Assembly (NCBI GenBank): GCA_016713985.1
Contig: JADJOD010000018.1
Location: 1 to 64,000, forward strand
Direction of reading: 5' to 3'
Origin: Lewinellaceae bacterium
GTDB lineage: Bacteria > Bacteroidota > Bacteroidia > Chitinophagales > Saprospiraceae
Length of the DNA: 64,000 nt
The notes under the pieces are model-generated. The model saw only the letters and a list, made by a program, of their open reading frames with translations, had not been told where the DNA came from and searched no databases. The position numbers and the translations under genes were made by a program. Every line of letters starts with the position of its first letter. The first letter of the stretch is position 1. Positions 53,684-63,075 of this stretch are shown here, piece by piece.

Positions 53684-53739
53684 TTATCCAAGTAATTTTA
53701 TAAATTAATTTTCAATTTACTTGGATAAAACTATTTTTG
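53684..53739 (+). promoter_or_regulatory. Inverted-repeat operator and promoter box of the DUF4143 gene
   Basis: Perfect 13-bp arms TTTATCCAAGTAA (53684-53696) and TTACTTGGATAAA (53717-53729) with a 20-base spacer are followed by TATTTTTG (53732-53739), a TAnnTTTG -7 box, 4 bases before the ATG. Binding at the repeat would cover the -33 region. It could also affect the divergent rhamnose genes. Confidence 0.6.
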
Positions 53740-53743
53740 TTGT

Positions 53744-54905
53744 ATGATAGAACGCTTGCTTTCAAAAAGAATCCTTCGCGATTTGTCCTGGTCGCCGATT
53801 GTTGGGTTGGTTGGTTCACGGCAGGTGGGCAAAACAACGCTCATCAAACATTTGCAATCGCAAATCCCCAAACCCACGCTTTATCTTGACCTCGAACTCC
53901 GGGAAGACTGGTTTAAATTGGAAGACGCTCAAACCTATCTTTCCGGCCATGCCGACAAATGTGTCATCATCGACGAAATTCAAGTACGACCGGAGTTGTT
54001 TGCCTTGTTGCGGGCACTGACCGACCAAAATCGCGAACCTGCGCGTTTTATTTTGCTCGGATCGGCATCTCCGCACATTGTCAAACTGAACACCGAAACA
54101 CTTGCGGGGCGTATTGCCTATCACGAGTTGCCGCCGTTTTCCTTTTCTGAAATCCGCGATCGCTTTTCGCAGGAAGAGCATTGGTTGCGGGGCGGTTTTC
54201 CGGGTTCGTTGCTCGCTCCGGAAACCTTCATGAGTCGAAAATGGCTTGATGATTTCACTGAAACGTTTATCCACCGCGATCTCTCCCGGCTCGGTTTTGC
54301 GGTTCCGGCGGGGTTGTTGTACAATATGTTTTCCATGCTGGCTCATTTGCATGGCGGCGTATTCAATGTCAGCGCCTTCAGCTTCGTTGGGTGTGGCACA
54401 CCCAACGGTCAACAAATACCTTGAACTGCTGGAAGGCAGTTTTTTGATTCGCCGACTGCCTCCATACTTCGTCAACATGGGCAAGCGACTGATCAAATCG
54501 CCCAAACTTTACCTTCGCGACAGCGGTTTGCTCCATTACCTTTTGCGCGTTTTCGACATGGAAAGCCTGCGCGGCAACCCTGCTGCCGGCTCCTCCTGGG
54601 AAGGCTATGTCATCGAACAGATCATTCGCGAAGCGCCGGAATTTTCCGATTTTTACTATTATCGAACGCAAAATGGTGCAGAAGTGGATTTGTTGATGAT
54701 TACCCCGAAAGGCAAAAAAGTGTGCATCGAAATCAAGTTTTCCGTTTCGCCCGCTATTTCAAAAGGGTTTTACCAGAGTATTGCGGATTTAAAATCAGAC
54801 GCCAATTATGTCATTACGCCAGGCGGAGAGCGTTTTGATCGAAACGGACTGCGTATCTGCCCTTTGTCCGTTTTTTTGGAAAAAGAATTGCCGGCGTTTG
54901 ACTGA
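53744..54905 (+). pseudogene. AAA ATPase with DUF4143 domain, one frameshift
   Basis: The first part (53744 to about 54375) gives the ATPase: P-loop VGSRQVGKTTLIKH, Walker B CVIIDEIQ, sensor FILLGSASP and the middle helical region LRGGFPGSLL. The second part gives the DUF4143 nuclease-like tail: SLGVAHPTVNKYLELLEGSF, YLRDSGLLHYL and the PD-(D/E)xK-like NGAEVDLLMI with CIEIKFS. The switch is at GCCTTC (54374-54379); removing one C gives NVSASASLGVAHPTV and a protein of about 386 residues. Such genes are mobile or selfish-looking in Bacteroidota and often sit inside unrelated operons, as here between rhaEW and rhaT. Confidence 0.85.
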
Positions 54906-54912
54906 CGATTTG

Positions 54913-55968
54913 TCATTTCATCGAATTGCCGATACCCACCAGCACGATGGACGCCAGAATCAGGCCCAGGCCAAACGCAAACGTGCGGAATGTACGGGCG
55001 CTCACTCCCTGCCATTCTTTGAGGTACAGTCCCCATACATTGGCGGTCAGGATGATGGTTGCCATGTGCAGAATCCACGAAGAAGCGCCGTTGCCGAGTT
55101 TACTTTCGCCCATGCCGTAGAAAAAAAACTGGAGAAACCACAAGGTGCCGGCAAGTGCTGAAAAAAGCGCGTTGCGGCCCCCGGGCACGTCTTTTTTGAC
55201 GAAATCGCCGTAGGTTTTGTTCCGGTACATCAGGTAGACGCACCAGATCAAATTGGTGGTCAATCCGCCCCAAAGCAGCACGATATAAGTCACGTTGTTT
55301 TGAAAAAGGGGATTGAAGCCCTGCCGAACGGCTTCCTCGGCCATGGGTTTGCCGGCCTCGATGCCGAAATTAAAAAACGAACTCAAAATGCCGGAGATGA
55401 CCGCAATCACGAGGCCTTTTACCAGACTGAACTCCTGTACACCCTGTGTTTTTTGCTCTGCAGTCAGTTCCCGTTCTTTCATCATTCCCGCCCAGCCGGT
55501 GACGGCGATGCCGGCGAGGCAAACCAGAACACCCAGCAGGACGAGTTGCCCGCCCGTATGCTGGAACATTTGAAGGATGCTGGTTTTGCCTTCTGCCGGG
55601 TTGATAGCGTAATAAATCGAAGGTACCAACGCGCCAAAAGCCGAACAAAAACCCAGGACCACCGAATTGCCCAGCGACATGCCGAGGTAACGTACACCCA
55701 ATCCGTAGGTCAGGCCGCCGATACCCCAGAGCAGGCCCATGACATAGGTGAATGCCTTCACGTCGCCGTCCGCTCCGCCGATGATTTGGCTGAAAACCGG
55801 GACGGTCAGCCAGGCCGCGACCAGCGGTACGATCAGCCAGGAAAACAAACCCCCGAAGAGCCAAAAAACCTCCCAGGCCCATCCCTTTACCTTTTTGTAG
55901 GGCATGTAAAAACTGCCGGAGGAAATGCCGCCAATGGTGTGGTAGATGATTCCAAGAATTACCTGCAT
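54913..55968 (-). CDS. rhaT: L-rhamnose/H+ symporter (351 aa)
   Basis: Ten-helix transporter of the RhaT family. The start QVILGIIYHTIGGISSGSFYMPYKKVKGWAWEVFW includes the family motif GSFYMPYKKVK. Further markers are YGLGVRYLGMSLGNSVVLG, ISGILSSFFNFGIEAGKPM, NPLFQNNVTYIVLLWGGL and FFYGMGESKLG. It imports L-rhamnose with protons. It lies on the same strand as the other rhamnose genes, but a DUF4143 gene on the opposite strand separates it from rhaEW, so the two probably need separate promoters. It is 98 bases upstream-adjacent to the ThuA/PQQ gene end. Confidence 0.94.
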   Translation of the reverse strand: MQVILGIIYHTIGGISSGSFYMPYKKVKGWAWEVFWLFGGLFSWLIVPLVAAWLTVPVFSQIIGGADGDVKAFTYVMGLLWGIGGLTYGLGVRYLGMSLGNSVVLGFCSAFGALVPSIYYAINPAEGKTSILQMFQHTGGQLVLLGVLVCLAGIAVTGWAGMMKERELTAEQKTQGVQEFSLVKGLVIAVISGILSSFFNFGIEAGKPMAEEAVRQGFNPLFQNNVTYIVLLWGGLTTNLIWCVYLMYRNKTYGDFVKKDVPGGRNALFSALAGTLWFLQFFFYGMGESKLGNGASSWILHMATIILTANVWGLYLKEWQGVSARTFRTFAFGLGLILASIVLVGIGNSMK

Positions 55969-56066
55969 AAAAGTTGGTTTTTAAATCTGCTGCTGACAGC
56001 GGAAACCGCGGATTATGCAGTTTTTTGCCCTGTTGGAATCAAAAAGTCTGCACAATCCGCGCTGAT

Positions 56067-59000
56067 TTATTGTTTTACTCCGGAAAAACTCATGCCCGGC
56101 GGCATCAGTTTCAACCCCGTGACTTTGCCGTTTTCCCGCACAAATTGAAACATTGCCTTGCCGTCCGCGTCGTATTTGTCGGGTTCGCCGGTTGCTTTGA
56201 CGGGGCCTTTGTCCATCGGCGTAATGGCGATCACTTCTCCGTTTTCTATTTGTATTTCAATAAATTCAAACGGCAACCCCGTGAATTTGTACTTGCCGGC
56301 GTAGTCATTGAGGTCCACTTTTACATCACCTGCCGGCGCCTGGGGCGGCGGTGCAGAGGCCATTGCCTCATCCTGAAAAACAAAACCCATGACGGTCATC
56401 AGTGACTGACTCACTGCGGCAGAGTCGTTTTTGAACACAAAATAAACGTCGTGTATGCCCGACATGCCCGTGTAAAAAGGGATTTCGGCGGGCGGCTGCG
56501 GTTCAAATCCCTGGCCCCCGGTGGCCGCAATGAATACGGGATCGCCGGCCAGCGGGCCATCGGGGGCATCCAGCCGCAGTTCAATCCGCCCACCCGTAAA
56601 GTTGTACAACTTCGGCGCTGCGGCGGTGACCTGCACCTGTTTCAGGCCGGTTAAATCGAGACCTTTGAAGCCGGCGTAAGATTCATTTCCGGAGGGAATG
56701 CAGAATTTCATGCCGCCGTAAGACATTTTTTGGGTGCCTTTTAAAAAATCCATCGAGTGTGGATCGAGGCTGGGATTGCGCAGAAAATAAACTTCCTGTG
56801 CGTCCAGCCCCGGAAGGTCTTCGGTTCCCCGGTCGCGGTAGGCGGCGCGCAGGATGTAGGCGCCCGCGCCTTTGTCATCCGGCGGCAGGTTGGTCAGATA
56901 TTCTCCTTTGAGGGGAAGTGGAGCCGGGTGCGCTTTTTCATCGTCGTGGCTGAGGATGTATTTGATCAATTCGGCGGCATCGTCTTTCGAAAGCGCCGGG
57001 TGCGCGGCCATTGCCACCTGCCCCCACACCCCCGTGCTGCCACCGATCACGCGGCCGGAAAGCACTTGAATCGCGTCGGCCTGGCCTTTGTATTTGAGCG
57101 CCACGTCCCGGTAACTGGGGCCGATGGATTTTTCGGCAGGTTTGTGGCAGGCATTGCAGTCGGTTTTTTCCAGAATCTTCACGGCTGTGGCAAACCGCGC
57201 ATTTTGGCTCGAAAACTGGTGGCCCTGCGCAATGGCGATTTTGTCAAAACCTTCCGGCAAATAGTCAATATTTACGGCCACCTGCGCGGGATTGATCGTG
57301 CCCGCAGCGAGGGAGCCGTCCTCTTTGTCCGTGACGCGCACCTCATAATTGATTTTTCCGCCGGGAAAAAAGAACGTTTTGTTGCCGCCGGCGAGGTCGA
57401 AATCCAGTACGGGTGGTTCGTTGCCCGCCACGATGTCGATCGTTTGTGAAACGGAACTGCCTTTGTCGTCCGAAACGGTCAGGACAGCAACATACTCGCC
57501 CTTCTTTTTAAAGGTGTAAGCGGGTTTTTCTGTGTTAAAAACCTGCTTTTTTCCGCCCTTTTTGGGTGAAATGGCCCACGAATAGGTCAATTTGTCGCCG
57601 TCATAATCTTTTGTGCCGTCCGCGGAAAACTGCACCGTGAGCGGCACACTGCCCGCTTTTTTGTCTGCCGCCGCCGCGACGACGGGTTTGCGATTACCCG
57701 CATTGTATTCGATACGGACGAGGCGGGCGTCGTCGTTGCCCTGAAACCAACCCGTGCCGTATTCGAGCATATACAGGTCGCCGTCGGAGGCAAATTGCAT
57801 ATCCATCGGGTTGGAGAATTTATGCGAGGGCATAATGGGTTCCATTTCCTGAAAATCGCCCGCCGCATTCATGGTCACGGCCATCATCCAGCCGCGCATC
57901 CAGTCGTAGATGACGAGTTTTTTGTCAAAATACGCCGGCCAGGCCCGCGCCGCGCCCGCAAAATCGGAACGGTAAAAAACCGGCCCCGCCATCGCGTTGC
58001 GCCCGCCCGTGCCCACGAGGGGAAACTCTTTCGACTCGGCATAAGGATACCAGATAAATGCCTTTTGGGCGGGTGGCAACTCGGCCAGACCCGTGTTATT
58101 GGGCGAGTCATTGAGGGGTTTTTCTACCGAAACGGCGGCGCCGGAGGTTTTGGCGGCGTAATCGTAATAGACATAAGGTTTGTTGTCGGCGATGACCAGG
58201 GGCCAGCCGAAGTTGCCCGGCTTGCGCGCCTGCCCCACTTCATCAAAACCCTGCGGGCCGCGTTTGGGATCGGGATCGTTGGCATCGGGGCCCACTTCGC
58301 CCCAGTAAACGAAGCCCGTTTTTTTGTCCACGCTGATGCGAAACGGGTTGCGATGCCCCATGGTATAAATTTCCGGGCGGGTTTTAGGCGCACCTTTCGG
58401 GAAAAGGTTGCCATCCGGGATCGTGTAAGAGCCGTCGGGTTCGGGATGAATACGGATGATTTTGCCGCGCAGGTCGTTGGTATTGCCCGACGATTTTTGG
58501 GCATCCCAGGGGCCGCGCCCGGGGCGCTCATCGATAGGGGCGTAGCCGTCGGCGCGGGGGCTGGTATTGTCGCCCGTCGAGAGGTAGAGGTTGCCCGCCG
58601 CATCCCAGTCGAGCGAGCCGCCGGTGTGGCAGCATTGGTCGCGCTGGACGGGGATTTCCAGCAGCACCTTTTTACTCTCGGACAACAATTCGTCGCCGCG
58701 CATTTCGTACCGGGTGAGGATGTTTTTGGCCTCGTCGCCTGCGGGCGAGTAATAGAGGTAAATCCAGTGATTTTTGGCAAAATCCGGGTCGACGGTCAGG
58801 CCAAGCAACCCGTCTTCGGCTTCATCTTTTTTTCCGGTGGAATCGGGCAAGTACTTGGTACTGACCGGGATAGCAGCGATTTGACGGCTTTTTCCCGCTG
58901 CCGGGTCGTAAAGTTTTATCTCCCCTTTTCGCTGGATGTAAAGCACTTTGTTGCCCGGTAACAAAGTCAGTTCCATCGGTTCGTCTAATTTTTCCTCCAA

Positions 59001-59795
59001 AACGACCTTGGTGAAGCGATTTTCTTCGGGGTAAAGCGCTGTGCGGACTTTGGCGTAATCAAGCGGCGCGCCGGCCATTGTCCATTGCAGACCCGCCCAA
59101 ATGTGTTGCAATACAAGCGGTTCGGAAAAGGTCTCCTCCGTGTGCCCCATGTTGGTATAAAACGCCCGGCCGCCGTCAAATTCGTGGTACCAGGCCATCG
59201 GGTGATCATCGCCCATCGTGCCACCCACGTAGGATTTTTCGTCGATCGTGATGAGTGTTTTTACGTGCGGCTCCACTTTTTTGTAGGCGTAAAACTCGTC
59301 TTTACGCACCCAGGGCTCGGGCAAAAACGAGGTCAGGGGGTGTTTGGTGTCCACGATGTGGAACGTACCCTGCTGCACATTGCTTGGCTGGGAGGGGTGG
59401 TTGTCGAACCAGCCACCCATTAGTTTGCCGTACCAGGGCCAGTCGTACTCCGTATCGGAAGCGGCGTGAATGCCGAGGTAACCGCCGCCCGCCTGGATGT
59501 AGCGTTCAAAGGCATTTTGTTGCGCCGGGTCGAGCACATTGCTTGTGGTCGAAAGCCACACCACGCAGCGGTAACGTTTCAGGTTGCCTTCGGTAAAAGC
59601 GGCGGCATCTTCGGTGGTATCCACCGCAAAACCTTTCTCTGCGCCCATTTTTTGCAGGGCCGTTTTGCCGGCTTCGATGGAAGTATGCCGAAATCCGGCA
59701 GTTTTACTAAAAACGAGGACACGGGGTTGGGTTTGTGCCGTCAGGACCGGTACGGACAGGAGGCCAACAAACAGTGTAAAAAGTATTTTTTTCAT
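56067..59795 (-). CDS. Multidomain ThuA / PQQ-type sugar dehydrogenase / PKD / cytochrome c protein (1242 aa)
   Basis: Exported protein (signal KKILFTLFVGLLSVPVLTAQ). Order: ThuA-like glutamine-amidotransferase fold (about 25-245, GGYLGIHAASDTEYDW), a six-bladed glucose/sorbosone dehydrogenase-type domain (about 262-697, CCHTGGSLDWDAAGNLYLS, IYTMGHRNPFRISVD), a PKD repeat (about 705-788), a mono-haem cytochrome c (about 860-940, CNACHKP with Met in IGGSTGVWGQVAMAAHP), a carbohydrate-binding-like beta domain and a small C-terminal module. It likely oxidises a sugar or glycoside in the periplasm and passes electrons to the haem. Upstream of rhaT and beside the TIM-barrel isomerase, it may serve the same sugar pathway. 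Confidence 0.85.
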   Translation of the reverse strand: MKKILFTLFVGLLSVPVLTAQTQPRVLVFSKTAGFRHTSIEAGKTALQKMGAEKGFAVDTTEDAAAFTEGNLKRYRCVVWLSTTSNVLDPAQQNAFERYIQAGGGYLGIHAASDTEYDWPWYGKLMGGWFDNHPSQPSNVQQGTFHIVDTKHPLTSFLPEPWVRKDEFYAYKKVEPHVKTLITIDEKSYVGGTMGDDHPMAWYHEFDGGRAFYTNMGHTEETFSEPLVLQHIWAGLQWTMAGAPLDYAKVRTALYPEENRFTKVVLEEKLDEPMELTLLPGNKVLYIQRKGEIKLYDPAAGKSRQIAAIPVSTKYLPDSTGKKDEAEDGLLGLTVDPDFAKNHWIYLYYSPAGDEAKNILTRYEMRGDELLSESKKVLLEIPVQRDQCCHTGGSLDWDAAGNLYLSTGDNTSPRADGYAPIDERPGRGPWDAQKSSGNTNDLRGKIIRIHPEPDGSYTIPDGNLFPKGAPKTRPEIYTMGHRNPFRISVDKKTGFVYWGEVGPDANDPDPKRGPQGFDEVGQARKPGNFGWPLVIADNKPYVYYDYAAKTSGAAVSVEKPLNDSPNNTGLAELPPAQKAFIWYPYAESKEFPLVGTGGRNAMAGPVFYRSDFAGAARAWPAYFDKKLVIYDWMRGWMMAVTMNAAGDFQEMEPIMPSHKFSNPMDMQFASDGDLYMLEYGTGWFQGNDDARLVRIEYNAGNRKPVVAAAADKKAGSVPLTVQFSADGTKDYDGDKLTYSWAISPKKGGKKQVFNTEKPAYTFKKKGEYVAVLTVSDDKGSSVSQTIDIVAGNEPPVLDFDLAGGNKTFFFPGGKINYEVRVTDKEDGSLAAGTINPAQVAVNIDYLPEGFDKIAIAQGHQFSSQNARFATAVKILEKTDCNACHKPAEKSIGPSYRDVALKYKGQADAIQVLSGRVIGGSTGVWGQVAMAAHPALSKDDAAELIKYILSHDDEKAHPAPLPLKGEYLTNLPPDDKGAGAYILRAAYRDRGTEDLPGLDAQEVYFLRNPSLDPHSMDFLKGTQKMSYGGMKFCIPSGNESYAGFKGLDLTGLKQVQVTAAAPKLYNFTGGRIELRLDAPDGPLAGDPVFIAATGGQGFEPQPPAEIPFYTGMSGIHDVYFVFKNDSAAVSQSLMTVMGFVFQDEAMASAPPPQAPAGDVKVDLNDYAGKYKFTGLPFEFIEIQIENGEVIAITPMDKGPVKATGEPDKYDADGKAMFQFVRENGKVTGLKLMPPGMSFSGVKQ

Positions 59796-59859
59796 GGCAA
59801 GTTGAATACGTGGAAGAAAGGGCCAAGATTGTCAATTTTCTCCCGGCAGCGCTGGCGTT

Positions 59860-60786
59860 TTATTTCAAAATATTCTTTTTCAGGTACACTTTGCTGCGGG
59901 CCAGGCTGTCGAATGGGTCGGCGGGCATGTCGTGCTCGATAAACGGATATTTTAATCCGGCCTTTTTGGCGTGTTTAAAAATACGTTTAAAATCCACGAT
60001 GCCTTCACCCACCGGTTTAATGGTTGCCATGTCTTTATCCAGGTCCTTGACGTGCCAAAGCGGGAAACGACCAGGGTTTTGTTCAAAAAGTGCCACGGGG
60101 TCCACACCCGCCTTGACCGCCCAGGCCAGGTCGAGTTCCATTTTGAGCAAATCAGCCGGGACCTGCGAGAGGAACACGTCATAAGGTTTTGATTCACCCA
60201 CGGTTTTGAATTCCCAGTCGTGGTTGTGATAAACCAATTGCAGGCCGGCTTTTTTGCACAATTCGCCGGTCCGGGTCAAAATCGACACGGCATCCGCCAC
60301 TTCTTCCGGGGTATTGGTGGGGATATTGGCGCATACTAAGTATTTGATGCCGCCTTCTGCCACTCCGTCCACCAGCTCCGACATATTTTCCTTCAGGTTT
60401 TTCATCGGCGGGAGTTTGATGGGGTTGCCTTTGTCGTCCGTCGGCAATTTTGTGCCGGGGGGCAGTTTGAACGGCGCGCCGATCACGTGGTGCGCCCGCC
60501 ACTTCAGGTCCAGTTCCTGAAGCATCGCGGCAAATTCCCTGGCGGTTTTTCCATAAAAACCACCCTGCATGCTGAATGCGGATTCTATGTTTTTGTACCC
60601 CAGGTCGGCCAGTTTTTGCAGGGTGCCGCGGGTGTCCCTGTCGATGACGGACATGAGTGTAAACAATTGAACCCCAAGATCATATCGGCTTTTTCCCCAC
60701 TGATCCATGCCGGACAAAGGGCCGAGGGCGAAGCTGCCCAGGGTATATGCGCCGGTTTGTTTGATAAATGCTCTGCGATTGGCCAT
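59860..60786 (-). CDS. Exported TIM-barrel sugar isomerase/epimerase-like protein (308 aa)
   Basis: Twin-arginine signal (NRRAFIKQTGAYTLGSFAL), so it is folded before export. The mature domain belongs to the xylose isomerase-like TIM-barrel family: YHNHDWEF, MELDLAWAVKAG, PLWHVKDLDKD, EGIVDFKRIF and FIEHDMPADP carry the metal-binding acids and histidines. Substrate unknown; a role on a rhamnose-containing glycoside or its oxidised product would suit the neighbours. Its 5' end overlaps, in another frame, the out-of-frame tail of the truncated GH106 gene, consistent with a deletion joining the two. It lies 64 bases before the ThuA/PQQ gene. Confidence 0.85.
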   Translation of the reverse strand: MANRRAFIKQTGAYTLGSFALGPLSGMDQWGKSRYDLGVQLFTLMSVIDRDTRGTLQKLADLGYKNIESAFSMQGGFYGKTAREFAAMLQELDLKWRAHHVIGAPFKLPPGTKLPTDDKGNPIKLPPMKNLKENMSELVDGVAEGGIKYLVCANIPTNTPEEVADAVSILTRTGELCKKAGLQLVYHNHDWEFKTVGESKPYDVFLSQVPADLLKMELDLAWAVKAGVDPVALFEQNPGRFPLWHVKDLDKDMATIKPVGEGIVDFKRIFKHAKKAGLKYPFIEHDMPADPFDSLARSKVYLKKNILK

Positions 60787-61865
60787 TTTTGTAAAAATTT
60801 AGTGTGTGTGTGAGGGGCCATGTTCAGGCGGGATTGCCTCATTGTTGGCGTAAAAATAACCGGACCGGCCCCAATAACCCGGAAGGTAGCAAAAGGATTA
60901 AACGGCGGCGGCAGGGTTTTGACTGCAAACCGCCAAAAACGGGCGGTTAAAGGTGCAAAAGCGAGCGTGTTTTGCGGGTTGATGCTTGAGGTGAAAGCGG
61001 CGATTTCGCGGAAATTCACGCCGTCGTCGCTGATTTTCAGGCTGCGGTTGAGCGGTCCGCCGTTAAAACCTTCCATGGCCGTATGGATAGCGCCAACCAC
61101 CGTAACGGCTTTGAAGGTTTGCGGCATTTCAAATTCGTACTGAATCCACATGTCTTCGTCCACCTTCACCGGCGGCAAAAAAGAAGCATTGTTCAAATCG
61201 CCGTCGGTCAAACCCTGCAAATTGAACGTTCCGCCGCTCGACGTGACTTTTGGTTTCAGATCCGCCGGCGACTTGTCCGCAGGCAGCAAACGACAGGCAA
61301 TCACCGCCACATCGGCGTAAAAAGTGGGCAAAATACCCGTGGGTTCGCCAAGCATGCCCACGCGGGGCAGTCCGACGTTTTGAAAATTGCCGGTTGTGGC
61401 CTCGGGTTGCGGCAATTTCCCGCTGAAATGTTGGCCGCCCGCGACCGGCGTCTCCGTCCAGACGTACTTTTTCATGCCGTCTTCGGCAGGCACCCAGGGG
61501 CCGCCCGTGACCGACCAGCCGGGCGAACCGGCGATGGCCATTTCGAGCCCCATTTTGTCCGCCAGTTCGGTCGTGAACTTAAAAGCATCTTTCCAATCGG
61601 GCTTCATAAACTCCACTTTTTGGGGCACCACGAGCGGCGTGAACAGGTTGGCGTCGAAATTTTGAAAACCGCCGATGCCGACGCGCTGCATCCATTCGAG
61701 GTCTTTCCGGATGCCTGTTTTGGAGATGTTGCCATTCATCCAGTGCCACCAGACGCGGGGGCGGGCGGCGTTGGGCGGGTTTTGGAATTCGGATTGGAGC
61801 GTGTTTTGAGCCGATATCAGTAATGGCCAGGAGATGAAAAACAGGAGATGCAATAATTGGCGCAT
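60585..61865 (-). pseudogene. Truncated GH106 alpha-L-rhamnosidase
   Basis: The start (signal LLHLLFFISWPLLISAQ) and the region to about residue 345 match the N-terminus of GH106 rhamnosidases: FQNPPNAARPRVWWHWMNG, GGFQNFDANLFTP, MAIAGSPGWSVTGGPWV and a following beta-sandwich IQYEFEMPQTFKAVTV. Full-length members are about 1000-1100 residues. Here the homology ends near FRVIGAGPVIF, about 60830, and the frame then runs 86 unrelated codons into the isomerase gene. The catalytic glutamates lie in the missing part, so this product cannot be active. It looks like a deletion remnant, not a frameshift, because the rest of the gene is absent. Confidence 0.82.
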
Positions 61866-61892
61866 AATTTATTGTTTAGATCGACAAGGCCT

Positions 61893-62030
61893 TCAGCCGT
61901 ACCCATGCCCACCTTTTGCATAAAAAAATGACTCGACGGGCACGTTGTTTTGTTGCAAAGCGGCGATGAACAGGATCGTGTGTTGAACTTTCACCACGTC
62001 GCCGCCTGCGGAATAAAAAAGGTGGCTACA
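61893..62030 (-). pseudogene. C-terminal remnant of a carbohydrate esterase-like alpha/beta hydrolase
   Basis: The frame ends VKVQHTILFIAALQQNNVPV then ESFFYAKGGHGYG, the typical end of acetyl-xylan-esterase-like enzymes (D-x-VV...N-x-LF-x-AL...KGGHGFG, with the catalytic His in the GGHG). Upstream residues are not recognisable, so only about 45 codons survive. It adjoins the truncated rhamnosidase on the same strand, so the two are probably remains of one saccharide-degradation locus. Confidence 0.55.
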
Positions 62031-62160
62031 AAGAGAAGATATCATCAAATTCCGGTATTTATCCGAATTGGGTTTAATCATGTACTTTTTGGTAAAAGGA
62101 GCGCCAAAAAGCAAAACAAACGCGATACCTTGGGCCGAATACCCGATTTATTGCTTTAAA

Positions 62161-63051
62161 ATGGAGCTGTTCCGCAAATATTTTAGCGAATTGCAGTTGA
62201 AGGCCCTGGAAGAATCCGGCCCTAACTGGGGGGTGAACGTACACACCGTCGGGCACCACATTCACCCGCCCAACCGGGATTACCCGGATCCGGAACACCC
62301 GTCCACGCATGTATTCGAATGGGAAAAAGGGCGGCGTTTGCGGGAGTTTCAAATGGTTTATATCGCCAACGGCAGGGGGATGTACGAAGGGGGGGACAGG
62401 ACGCCGGTACCCATTGTGGCCGGCACGATCATGTTGCATTTTCCGGAAGTTTGGCACCGCTACAAACCTTCGGCGGAAACGGGTTGGGAGGAGTTTTGGG
62501 TGGGTTTTGACGGCCACTTTGCGGAATATCTCATGCGGCAGGAATGTTTTGATCCCCAAAAACCCCTGATCGGCATCGGTTTTAACGCGGAATTTCTGAA
62601 TGTTTTTCTGCGGCTGATCGACACGGTAAAATATGAAGGTGTGGCGTTTCGCCAGATATCATCCTGCCTCGTGATTCAGATGCTCGGATTAGTGTACGCT
62701 TCCGCTTTGATGGGGGATAAAACCAAACTCCGGCAAGAGCAGATCATTCACACGATCCGGTTTAAAATTCACGAACAATGGGAGCAAAACCTTGATTTTG
62801 AGGCTATTGCAGCAGAGCAAAACGTAGGATACGAATGGTTCAGGAAAACGTTCAGGGAGGTACTGGGCACCTCGCCCGGGCAGTATTTACTCCAGTTGAA
62901 AATGGAAAAAACCGGGCAGATGCTCCTGGAAACCTCGCTGACCATCGCCGAAATAGCCGCCAGGGCCGGTTTCGAATCCGAATTTTACTTTTCGCGGATT
63001 TTTAAAAAAAAGATGGGCTACACACCCAGCGAATACCGGAAGAAAAAATAG
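62161..63051 (+). CDS. AraC-family transcriptional regulator (296 aa)
   Basis: ATG 62161 (ELFRKYFSELQL) is chosen because upstream codons are the esterase remnant in antisense. An N-terminal cupin-like sensing domain (about 1-185, with GTIMLHFPEVWHRYKPS and EEFWVGFDGHF) is followed by a C-terminal AraC DNA-binding domain with two helix-turn-helices: LDFEAIAAEQNVGYEWFRKTF and LTIAEIAARAGFESEFYFSR then IFKKKMGYTPSEYR. It is divergent from the GH106 remnant and close to the rhamnose cluster, so it could sense L-rhamnose or a related sugar, as AraC proteins often do. That link is positional only. It ends at a terminator shared with the next gene. Confidence 0.85.
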   Translation: MELFRKYFSELQLKALEESGPNWGVNVHTVGHHIHPPNRDYPDPEHPSTHVFEWEKGRRLREFQMVYIANGRGMYEGGDRTPVPIVAGTIMLHFPEVWHRYKPSAETGWEEFWVGFDGHFAEYLMRQECFDPQKPLIGIGFNAEFLNVFLRLIDTVKYEGVAFRQISSCLVIQMLGLVYASALMGDKTKLRQEQIIHTIRFKIHEQWEQNLDFEAIAAEQNVGYEWFRKTFREVLGTSPGQYLLQLKMEKTGQMLLETSLTIAEIAARAGFESEFYFSRIFKKKMGYTPSEYRKKK

Positions 63052-63075
63052 CCGCAACCGGCGGCTTATTCTTTC
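63042..63075. terminator. Bidirectional terminator between the regulator and DUF2480 genes
   Basis: AGCCGC (63050-63055), loop AACCG, GCGGCT (63061-63066). On the minus strand the stem is followed by ATTTTTTCTTCC, and on the plus strand by TTATTCTTTCCCCTTTTT. The stem contains part of both stop codons. Confidence 0.65.

Noticed and set aside
57795..58961. 388-codon plus-strand frame
   Set aside because: It is antisense to the ThuA/PQQ gene, whose sense frame has clear domains. No independent support.
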